Made by a program: the position numbers and the translations under genes
Notes under the pieces: model-generated
The model's input: the letters and a program-made list of their open reading frames with translations, nothing else
What the model was told of the DNA's origin: nothing
Database searches by the model: none
DNA from: Rhizobiales bacterium 2SD
GTDB lineage: Bacteria > Pseudomonadota > Alphaproteobacteria > Rhizobiales > Beijerinckiaceae
Direction of reading: 5' to 3'
DNA: 64,000 nucleotides
Assembly: GCA_005502805.1 (NCBI GenBank)
Contig: SCMY01000004.1
Coordinates: 372,001-436,000 of the forward strand
Shown here: piece by piece, positions 8,223 through 15,223 of the stretch
Layout of the letters: each line of letters starts with the position of its first letter
Position numbering within the stretch: the stretch's first letter is position 1

Positions 8223-8719
8223 TCGCGCTCGAGCTGAAAGCCTCCGTCTCGGTCGACGATGCCGGCGCCATCGTTGGTATGGCCTGGCCGTTCGGCACGC
8301 CGGACCGGATGGGCGACGAGATCCTGCCCGGCGCATTCAAGGGCGCGAAGGCCCCTCTGCCGCTGCTCGCGTTCCACCGGCCGGACGATCCGATCGGCGT
8401 CTGGGAAACGATCAGCGAGACGCCGAAGGGCCTGGCCGTCTCCGGCCGGCTGCTGGTGGACGATCTGCCCCGCGCCCGTGAGGTCCGCGCGCTGGTGAAA
8501 TCCGGCGCCGTCACCGGCCTCTCGATCGGCTTCATGACCAAGAACGCGACGGCGCGGCGCGGCGGCGGCCGGACCATCAAGGCCGTCGAGCTCGTCGAGA
8601 TCAGCCTCGTTTCCGTTCCTGCCCATCCTGGCGCCCGCGTGAGCAGCGCCAAGTCGGCTGAGCAAGCCATCGCGCTTGCAGAGGCCATCCACCGCGCCAC
8701 CGAGCGCCTGCGAGCATGA
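8219..8719 (+). CDS. HK97-type prohead protease
   Basis: A 166-aa protein starting at GTG 8219, overlapping the portal stop. It shows the U35 herpesvirus-like protease pattern: GMAWPFGTPDRMGDEILPGAF, LLAFHRPDDPIGVW with the catalytic His, and SGAVTGLSIGFMTKNA with the catalytic Ser, then VELVEISLVSVPAHPGA. It trims the capsid protein and scaffold during head maturation. Its position between portal and capsid genes is canonical. Confidence 0.92.
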   Translation: MIALELKASVSVDDAGAIVGMAWPFGTPDRMGDEILPGAFKGAKAPLPLLAFHRPDDPIGVWETISETPKGLAVSGRLLVDDLPRAREVRALVKSGAVTGLSIGFMTKNATARRGGGRTIKAVELVEISLVSVPAHPGARVSSAKSAEQAIALAEAIHRATERLRA

Positions 8720-8732
8720 AGGGCCGCATATC

Positions 8733-9908
8733 ATGATGCATGTCTCTCGCCGCGCCCTTGTCGGCGCTGCCATCGAACTGAAGGGCGGTGATGACGATCC
8801 GGTTGCCGGCGTCACCAAGGCGCTCGACACTCTGTCCAGGACGGTCGACGACCGCCTGAAGGCCGTCGAGACCAAAGCCGACACCACGGCCATCACCACT
8901 CGCCTTGATCAGCTCGAGGCGAAGCTGAACCGTCCAGGCGGCGGTGACGAGAACAGCGACGAGGCCGCGGCCGAAGAGGTCAAGGCCTTCGGCGCCTATC
9001 TGCGCCACGGCAAGGAGGCCGGCCCGGACACCCTGAAGACTCTCACCGTCTCCAGCGATCCGCAGGGCGGCTTCCTGGCGCCGCCGGAGTTCTCGACCGA
9101 GTTCATTCGCGATCTCGTCGAGTTCTCGCCGATCCGCGCGTTGGCCACGGTCCGCACCACGACCTCGCCGTCGGTCTCCTATCCCCGCCGCACCAGCGTG
9201 ACCAACGCGAAGTGGAAGGGCGAGACGCAGGCGCAGGAGGGCAGCGAGCCGGCCTTCGGTCAGGTCGAGGTGCCGATCCGCGAGGTCAACACGTTCGTGG
9301 ACGTGTCGAACCAGCTCCTGCAGGATTCGGCCGGCATGGCGGAAGCCGAGGTGCGGCTCGCGCTGGCGGAGGACTTCGGCCAGAAGGAAGGCCTCGCCTT
9401 CGTCAAGGGCACCGGCGTGCTCGATCCCGAAGGCCTGATGACCAGCGCTGCGGTCGGTTACACGCCGTCCGGCAACGCCTCGACGCTGGGGTCCGCCCCC
9501 GCCGATCTGCTGATCAGCCACTATTACAGCCTGCCGGCTGCCTATCGCGCCCGCGGCTCCTGGCTGATGAACGGCAAGACGCTGGCGGCGGTCCGCAAGC
9601 TCAAGGACGGCACGACGGGGGTCTATCTCTGGCAGCCCTCCTATCAGGCTGGCCAGCCCGAAACCCTGCTCGGCCGCCCTGTGATCGAGGTGCCGGACAT
9701 GGACGACATCGGCGCCGTTGCCGAGCCGATCGCGTTCGGCGACATCGCGACCGCCTATCGCATCGTCGACCGCGTCTCGCTCTCGATCCTCGTCAATCCG
9801 TACCTGCTGGCGACGAACGGGATCACCCGCATCCACGCGACCCGCCGCACTGGCGCCGCCGTGGTCCAGCCCGCCGCCCTCAAGAAGATCCGCTGCGCCA
9901 CCTCGTAA
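8733..9908 (+). CDS. Major capsid protein, HK97 fold
   Basis: A 391-aa protein. The first ~90 residues are polar and helix-rich (TKALDTLSRTVDDRLKAVE...), the usual delta/scaffold region that the protease removes. The core begins near GAYLRHGKEAG with DPQGGFLAPPEFSTEFIRDL and ends with a typical capsid C-terminus (YLLATNGITRIHATRRTGAAV). Two adjacent ATG codons (8733, 8736) can serve as start. An intact capsid gene is a main reason for regarding the element as capsid-forming. Confidence 0.93.
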   Translation: MMHVSRRALVGAAIELKGGDDDPVAGVTKALDTLSRTVDDRLKAVETKADTTAITTRLDQLEAKLNRPGGGDENSDEAAAEEVKAFGAYLRHGKEAGPDTLKTLTVSSDPQGGFLAPPEFSTEFIRDLVEFSPIRALATVRTTTSPSVSYPRRTSVTNAKWKGETQAQEGSEPAFGQVEVPIREVNTFVDVSNQLLQDSAGMAEAEVRLALAEDFGQKEGLAFVKGTGVLDPEGLMTSAAVGYTPSGNASTLGSAPADLLISHYYSLPAAYRARGSWLMNGKTLAAVRKLKDGTTGVYLWQPSYQAGQPETLLGRPVIEVPDMDDIGAVAEPIAFGDIATAYRIVDRVSLSILVNPYLLATNGITRIHATRRTGAAVVQPAALKKIRCATS

Positions 9909-9940
9909 GGCGCAGCGTCCCGCAACCGGAGAACATCGAC

Positions 9941-10327
9941 ATGCGTGACATCGCATCGAACATCGGCGCGGTTCCGGCCCTGGCGCCAGCCGTGCAGGCG
10001 GCGGCCACCACCGGCGCCGCGATCGACACCAAGGGCTTCGGCTCCCTCGCCATCGTGGTCAACACCGGCGCCATCGCCGGAGACGGCGACTTCGGCGTGA
10101 AGCTGCAGGACAGCGACACCACGACGAGCGGCGACTTCGCCGATGCCGCTGCCGATGTCGTCGACAGCAACGCACCGGCCACGCTGGAGGCGTCGAGCAC
10201 CTACAAGCTCGGTTATCGCGGCTTCAAGCGCTACGTCCGCATCGCCCTGACCAAGGCCGGCGGCACCTCGATCGCGGCCGGTGCCGTCGCGGTGCTGGGG
10301 CAGGCTCAGAGCCGCCCCGTCGCCTGA
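9941..10327 (+). CDS. Capsid-associated protein, probable head decoration
   Basis: A 128-aa protein just after the capsid gene, starting MRDIASNIGAVPALAPAVQ. It is rich in Ala, Gly and Thr with a short repeat-like beta character (FGSLAIVVNTGAIAGDGDF, YKLGYRGFKRYVRIALTKAG). Genes in this slot of alphaproteobacterial head modules often encode decoration or minor head proteins. The assignment rests on position and composition only. Confidence 0.6.
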   Translation: MRDIASNIGAVPALAPAVQAAATTGAAIDTKGFGSLAIVVNTGAIAGDGDFGVKLQDSDTTTSGDFADAAADVVDSNAPATLEASSTYKLGYRGFKRYVRIALTKAGGTSIAAGAVAVLGQAQSRPVA

Positions 10328-10438
10328 TCCTTGCCGAATGTGACGGCCGCCCGCGTCGGGGCCAGCCGTCACGGGGCGCGCGGTTTCGTCCTCCTGGCCG
10401 CGCGCCCCAAGCCCTTCCCCGTCATCAGGATCGCCAGC

Positions 10439-11044
10439 ATGCTCGAGATCATCACGCCCGCTTCAGAAACGCGCCTGATCTCGATCGAGGCGGCGCGTCT
10501 TGCCGTCGGGCTCGCTGCGGACGACGACAGCCAGGACACCGGGCTGTGGCCACTGATCGACCAGGCCAGCGCGGCCATCGTCAGCTTCATCGGCCAGCCT
10601 CTGGCGCGCCAGACCTATCGCGAAACGGTGTGGTCGCGCACGACCTCGGATAGCCTGGTCCTCTCGCGCTTCCCCGTGGCCTCCATCACCTCTGTGGAGA
10701 TCGATGGCGCCGCGATCGACGCGGACGGCTATGGCGTCGATCTGGCGACCGGCATCGTGCATCGCCGCTCCCCGACGCGCTGCGGCCCGTTCTGGCCAGC
10801 CGGCGAGACGGTGGTCGAATATGCGGCCGGTTATGGGCTCCCCGAGGATCTTCCCGCCGATATCCAGCGCGCGGCCATCCTGATGTTGCGCCAGGCGCAT
10901 TTCGCCGGCAACCGCGATCCCCTCCTGCGCAGCGAGGAAACGGACGGCGTGGCGACGTTCTCCTACTTCGCTACTGGTGCTGCTGCCGTGCCGCTGGAGG
11001 CGCAGGCGCTGCTCGCTCCCTACCAGATCCCGGCGGTAGCCTGA
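10439..11044 (+). CDS. Head-tail connector, gp6-like
   Basis: A 201-aa protein beginning MLEIITPASETRLISIEAAR. It has the YqbG/gp6-like pattern: an N-terminal helical half (LWPLIDQASAAIVSFIGQPL), a strand with a conserved V-E-I-D-G turn, and a C-terminal helical half (PADIQRAAILMLRQAHFAGNRDP). Such proteins form the ring below the portal. The start with CAGGA seven bases upstream was preferred over an in-frame start at 10331. The stop overlaps the next ATG (TGATG). Confidence 0.8.
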   Translation: MLEIITPASETRLISIEAARLAVGLAADDDSQDTGLWPLIDQASAAIVSFIGQPLARQTYRETVWSRTTSDSLVLSRFPVASITSVEIDGAAIDADGYGVDLATGIVHRRSPTRCGPFWPAGETVVEYAAGYGLPEDLPADIQRAAILMLRQAHFAGNRDPLLRSEETDGVATFSYFATGAAAVPLEAQALLAPYQIPAVA

Positions 11045-11403
11045 TGAGCGACCTCATCGCCGCCCTCGATCGCCACCTCGCCAGCCGCGGCCAAGCCGCG
11101 ACCGTGAAGCGCCGGATCGGCACCGGCAGCACATTCGTCGAGTTGCAGGTGCGCGTGCGGCTGTCCGGCTATGGCACAGCCGATCTCAACTCCGGCGTCA
11201 AAATCACTGACAGCAAATTCATCATGAGCCCGACGCCTATCGTCGCCGCTGGCGCCGCTTGGCCCGGTGCGGCCGGCGGAACCACTGACATCAGGATCGG
11301 CGACTTCATGCTCGTCGAAGGCCGGCAACGTGCCATCGCGCAGGTCGACAACGTCCGCATCGGAGACGTGCTGGTGAGGGTCGAAGGTCGGATCAGCGGG
11401 TGA
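11044..11403 (+). CDS. Probable head completion/neck protein
   Basis: A 119-aa protein (MSDLIAALDRHLASRGQAATVKRR) overlapping the connector gene by one base. The second half is beta-rich (DIRIGDFMLVEGRQRAIAQVDNVRIGDVLVRVEG). Its size and place after a gp6-like connector fit a head-closure or stopper protein, the surface onto which a helper's tail would attach. No specific family motif was recognised. Confidence 0.55.
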   Translation: MSDLIAALDRHLASRGQAATVKRRIGTGSTFVELQVRVRLSGYGTADLNSGVKITDSKFIMSPTPIVAAGAAWPGAAGGTTDIRIGDFMLVEGRQRAIAQVDNVRIGDVLVRVEGRISG

Positions 11404-11409
11404 TCGGCC

Positions 11410-11943
11410 ATGCTGATGATCACACCGGAAGCCTTGAAGCTGATCCGCCAGGCGACAGGCTATTGGTCGGACCCGCATCGCCGCCGGGATACGCCGGTCA
11501 CGCTGCCGCACCAGGTGAAGCGCAGGAAGCGCAAGGCCGATCAGGCCTATTGCCGCAAGCTCATCGACCAGACTGCAGCCATCATGCGACGCGGCGAGCC
11601 AACCAATTTCGCATTCGAGGGCTTCATGCGCCACGGCCTGCGGTCCGGGCTGTGCCTGCGGGGCTGGTCATGGGCCGATGCCGACGACATGGCGGCAGAT
11701 ATTGTCCGGTCGGCTCTCAGCCAGATCGGCGCCAAACGCCCCACGGTCCAGCAGGGACAGCCCGAATGGACGCAGGAAGGCGTCATCCTGATCAAGCGGG
11801 AGCGCTGCATCCGCTGCGGATGGGCTCTCCCCGAAGGCCACTGGAAGTTCTGCTCCCGCCGATGCCTCGATGCGCATCATGCGGCTATGCATCGCCGGTT
11901 CACAGCGGAAGAATTGGGGGCGGTCTATGACGGCGCGCCTTGA
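11410..11943 (+). CDS. Zinc-finger protein of unknown function in head module
   Basis: A 177-aa basic protein starting MLMITPEALKLIRQATGYW. The C-terminal third has one CxxC...CxxxC treble-clef-like finger (CIRCGWALPEGHWKFCSRRC) followed by His residues. It overlaps the next gene by 17 bases. The same finger pattern is repeated six times in the following protein, so the two genes are probably functionally linked. No enzymatic motif is visible. Confidence 0.65.
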   Translation: MLMITPEALKLIRQATGYWSDPHRRRDTPVTLPHQVKRRKRKADQAYCRKLIDQTAAIMRRGEPTNFAFEGFMRHGLRSGLCLRGWSWADADDMAADIVRSALSQIGAKRPTVQQGQPEWTQEGVILIKRERCIRCGWALPEGHWKFCSRRCLDAHHAAMHRRFTAEELGAVYDGAP

Positions 11944-12721
11944 CGATCTGGAGGATGACGGCTGCCTCTGGTGTGGCGACGAGATCGGCATGACAGCCCC
12001 GCGCTCGTATCTGCGTCGGTACTGCGATATGCGCTGCTGCAAGGCGCACCGCGACCACATGGGTAAGGCTGAGCGCCTCGAGGCGAAGGAAAAGCAGGAC
12101 CGGCGGTGCGCCCAGTGCAAAGCGCCGCTACCCGCCTCGAAGCGCGCCGACGCCATCTATTGCTCGAAGGCGTGCAAGCGCCAGGTGATGATGCAGCGGT
12201 TTCGTAAGCGTGCGCCTCTCACCTGTCTCCGATGCGGTGCGGGCTTCACGTGTTCGACCGGAAGCCGGCTCTATTGCGGCGACGACTGCCACACCGCTGC
12301 GATTCGGCAACAGAGGAAAGACCGCTCCGTCCCTCTGGCCCGGTTGCAGCGGGCAACCTGCCGCTGGTGCTCGGCCACGTTCACACCGCGGCGGACGCCA
12401 CCGCTGCAGGTGCTCTGCTCACCAGAATGCGACAAGGCTGAGCGCAAGGCGAAACACGAGGAGCAGCCGGAGCGCGCTTGCCCGACCTGCTCCACCCCGT
12501 TCCGGCCGGAAAGGCCGAGCGATCCTCGCAAGTACTGTTCCCGGTCATGCGCTGCCCAAGGCCGAGTGCTGCCACGCGAAGACCGATCGTGCGCCATCTG
12601 CAGCACGACGTTCCGTCCGGCCTTCCCGTCCGTTCGGGCGATCACCTGCTCTCCGTCTTGCGCCAGCTTCCTCCATTATCAACGGCGCCGCGTCGCCATC
12701 ACCTGCGAGGCGATATCCTGA
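11927..12721 (+). CDS. Protein with six tandem CxxC/CxxxC zinc fingers
   Basis: The start MTARLDDLEDDGCLWC at 11927 gives 264 residues made almost wholly of six fingers. Their cysteines fall near 13/16/33/37, 61/64/79/83, 100/103/117/121, 145/148/164/168, 185/188/204/208 and 222/225/241/245. Linkers are short and basic. Tandem zinc fingers of this density suggest nucleic-acid binding, perhaps packaging-site recognition or control of the HNH nuclease and terminase encoded next. I know of no named family with this layout. The stop overlaps the HNH start (TGATG type). Confidence 0.7.
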   Translation: MTARLDDLEDDGCLWCGDEIGMTAPRSYLRRYCDMRCCKAHRDHMGKAERLEAKEKQDRRCAQCKAPLPASKRADAIYCSKACKRQVMMQRFRKRAPLTCLRCGAGFTCSTGSRLYCGDDCHTAAIRQQRKDRSVPLARLQRATCRWCSATFTPRRTPPLQVLCSPECDKAERKAKHEEQPERACPTCSTPFRPERPSDPRKYCSRSCAAQGRVLPREDRSCAICSTTFRPAFPSVRAITCSPSCASFLHYQRRRVAITCEAIS

Positions 12722-13191
12722 TGCCCGTCCGTGCTCCCCGCATCTGCTCCTGCGGCAAGGTCGTGCCGTCTGGCCAGCGCTGCGCCTGCCAGCGCGCCAA
12801 GGCCAAGGCCTATGACGCCAGCCGTGGCACCGCTGCCTCTCGTGGGTACACCGGCTCATGGCGCAAGGCCTCTGCCGCCTTCCTCGCTCAGCCCGGCAAC
12901 GAGCGCTGCGCCTGCGGCTGCGGTCGCAGCGCCAACATGGTGGATCACAAGCGCGCACCGAAGGGCGACATGGCCTTGTTCTGGGATCGATCGAACTGGC
13001 AGCCCTTCGCCCGCGTCTGCAACACGCGGAAGGCCATCGCGTCCGAGGGCGGGTTCGGGAGGCCGTCACTTCGTACGGAACGAAGTGAGACCGGGGGGCG
13101 GGTCGAGACTTTGCCGAAGGGGACCGAGACCGCATGGGGAGCCTCGCGCAAGGTTCCGCCGAATTCGGCTGGCGGGGAATTCGAGCGATGA
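12721..13191 (+). CDS. HNH endonuclease of the packaging module
   Basis: A 156-aa protein. The core CACGCGRSANMVDHKRAPKG, then LFWDRSNWQPF and VCNTRKA follow the phage HNH pattern with first His in VDH and Asn in SNWQ; the usual CH of the last motif reads CN, so the third active residue is Asn. An N-terminal CxC-rich ribbon (CSCGKVVPSGQRCAC) is present. HNH proteins encoded beside terminase stimulate its nuclease during HK97-type packaging. The C-terminal ~45 residues are low in conserved character. The stop overlaps the terS start. Confidence 0.85.
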   Translation: MPVRAPRICSCGKVVPSGQRCACQRAKAKAYDASRGTAASRGYTGSWRKASAAFLAQPGNERCACGCGRSANMVDHKRAPKGDMALFWDRSNWQPFARVCNTRKAIASEGGFGRPSLRTERSETGGRVETLPKGTETAWGASRKVPPNSAGGEFER

Positions 13192-13610
13192 GAGGCCGGC
13201 GTCCTGCAACGCTCAAGGCGATTGAAGGCGGGCTCTCCGGCGCCGCGCCGCTGCCTCCCGACGTGCCGAAGTCATGTCGGGCAGAATGGGATCGTGTCGT
13301 CTCCGACCTCGCCGCTCGCAAGCTGCTGACGCCCGCCATGCTCGGCACCGTGGCGGCCTATGTCATCGCCCGGTGGACAGTCGGCGAATGCGTGAAGGCA
13401 GTGCAGAAGGACGGCGCGTTCGTGAAGACGAAACAAGGCGAGCCGAAGCCTCACCCGGCGCTTGGGGTGATGTCCAAGACCAATGAGACGGTGGCGCGGC
13501 TCGCTGCCGAGCTCGGGCTGACACCGGCAGCTCGGTCACGACGCGGCCTGTCCGGTCCAGAACAAGGAGGTGACGCCGATGATGGCGCCCCGTCCGGCTT
13601 GGATTTATGA
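13188..13610 (+). CDS. Terminase small subunit, P27 family
   Basis: A 140-aa protein starting MRGRRPATLKAIEGGLSGAAPLPPDVPKSC, the typical P27 opening, followed by AEWDRVVSDLAARKLLTPAM and a helical ARWTVGECVKAVQKDGAF segment. It recognises the DNA packaging site and loads the large subunit. It overlaps HNH by four bases and the large subunit by 32. In satellites this subunit redirects packaging to the island's own DNA. Confidence 0.85.
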   Translation: MRGRRPATLKAIEGGLSGAAPLPPDVPKSCRAEWDRVVSDLAARKLLTPAMLGTVAAYVIARWTVGECVKAVQKDGAFVKTKQGEPKPHPALGVMSKTNETVARLAAELGLTPAARSRRGLSGPEQGGDADDGAPSGLDL

Positions 13611-15171
13611 TGGCTCGCCGATCGCGGACCCGCATGGCCGCGGCGAGCGCGCGGTCGAGTTCCTGCGCGCGCTACGGCATCCGAAAGCGGAGAGCGGCAC
13701 ATTCGAGCTGCCCGCATTCTGGGAACGCATTGTCAGGCGCATCTACGGTCCCTCGAATGCAGCCGGCCGGCGCGAGGTGAAGACCGTCTTCGCCATGGTG
13801 CCGCGCGGTGCCCGCAAGACGACAATCGGCGCTGGGCTCGGTCTGCTCCACACCTTCGGCCATGAGCGGGTCCAGGGCGGGCAGATCATTGCAGCTGCAG
13901 CGGCGGAGGATCAGGCGGCGCTGGCGGCCGATGAGGCCCGCATGATCGTGCGCGCCACGCCATGGCTGGAGCGGGTCGCCAAGGTCACGGAGTCGGAAGA
14001 CACGATCGAACACCGCAAGAGCGGGACCGAGTTCCGCACGATCCCGGCGCAGGGCGATCTGCAGCATGGTAGAACGCCGGCCTTCGTCTTGGCCGATGAG
14101 CTGCACGCCTGGCCATCACGCAAGCTCTGGACCGCGCTGCGCACGGGCCTTGCCAAGCAACCGGGTAGCTTGCTGGTCATCATCACCACCGCCGGCCGCG
14201 GCAAGGAGAACCTGGCATACGGGCTCTATGAGTACGCGCTGAAGGTCGCGGCGAAGCCGAAGCTCGATCCGGGCTTCCTGCCGATTCTGTTCCAGTCACC
14301 CGGCGATTGCGATTGGCAGGACGAAGGGCTCTGGCATCTGGTCAATCCCGGCCTCTCAGAGGGTTTCCCGGATATCGACGGCGTGCGTCAGCTCGCGCGG
14401 GAGGCCAGGGAACGGCCAGCGGATCGTGAGGACTTCCGCCAGTACCATCTCAATGTATGGCTCGATCACTCTGCCGCGCCCTTCGTCGACATGGCCGTGT
14501 ACGATGAAGGCGCCGAGCCGGTGGACCTCGAGGCGCTGCGCGGCGAACCGTGCTGGCTTGCGGTCGACCTGTCGAGCAATTCCGACCTCACCGTCATCCT
14601 CGCCTGCTGGCGCGACGGCGATGACGGCTACGTCGTGCACCCGTGGTTCTTCTGCCCGGGCGACAACCTGCGGGCCCGCGCCGATCGCGACGGTGTCCCC
14701 TATCCTCGCTGGGCTGAGGAAGGGTTGATCGAGGCGACGCCCGGCAATGTCGTCGACTTCCGCCGAGTTGAAGATCGGATTCGCGAGCTCTGCCAAGACT
14801 TTGACGTACAGGAGATCGCCTTCGATCCGCACCTCGCGCGGAACACCATGAACAATCTGCTGGAGGACGGCTTCCCGGCCGTCGAGATGCGCCAGGGTTG
14901 GTTGACCATGGCTCCAGCGATCAAGGAGCTCGAGCGCGCGATCGTCGGGCGGCGCTTCCGCCATGGCGGTCACCCAATCTTGCGCTGGCACTTTGGAAAC
15001 ATTGCCGTTGAGCGCGACAAGGCGGGGAACGTGTCGTTTCACAAGGGCAAGAGCCGCGACCGCATCGACGGCGCCGTGGCTGCTGCCATGGCCGTGGCAC
15101 GCGTCGCGGCTGGTCATGGCGGGAGCATCTACGAGTCGGAAGAGCGGGCAGAAGGCCTGATCGTCATTTGA
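13579..15171 (+). CDS. Terminase large subunit
   Basis: A 530-aa packaging motor and nuclease. The ATPase half shows a Walker A variant in MVPRGARKTTIGAG and a Walker B-like stretch FVLADELHAW; the nuclease half starts near LAVDLSSNSDLTVI with further acidic residues in EIAFDP and SRDRIDGAVAAAMA. The ATG at 13579 has AAGGAGG at 13564-13570 with good spacing; a GTG at 13570 sits too close. Length and motifs are complete. It ends the plus-strand module, followed by the minus-strand cargo. Confidence 0.92.
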   Translation: MMAPRPAWIYDGSPIADPHGRGERAVEFLRALRHPKAESGTFELPAFWERIVRRIYGPSNAAGRREVKTVFAMVPRGARKTTIGAGLGLLHTFGHERVQGGQIIAAAAAEDQAALAADEARMIVRATPWLERVAKVTESEDTIEHRKSGTEFRTIPAQGDLQHGRTPAFVLADELHAWPSRKLWTALRTGLAKQPGSLLVIITTAGRGKENLAYGLYEYALKVAAKPKLDPGFLPILFQSPGDCDWQDEGLWHLVNPGLSEGFPDIDGVRQLAREARERPADREDFRQYHLNVWLDHSAAPFVDMAVYDEGAEPVDLEALRGEPCWLAVDLSSNSDLTVILACWRDGDDGYVVHPWFFCPGDNLRARADRDGVPYPRWAEEGLIEATPGNVVDFRRVEDRIRELCQDFDVQEIAFDPHLARNTMNNLLEDGFPAVEMRQGWLTMAPAIKELERAIVGRRFRHGGHPILRWHFGNIAVERDKAGNVSFHKGKSRDRIDGAVAAAMAVARVAAGHGGSIYESEERAEGLIVI

Positions 15172-15223
15172 TTATCCGGCGACTGTCAGCAGATTCCCAT
15201 ATGCTTCATAGTTTTCAGCCGCT

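Noticed and set aside
7026..15171. Gene transfer agent cluster
   Set aside because: There are no tail genes, and an integrase with precise attachment repeats marks a mobile element.
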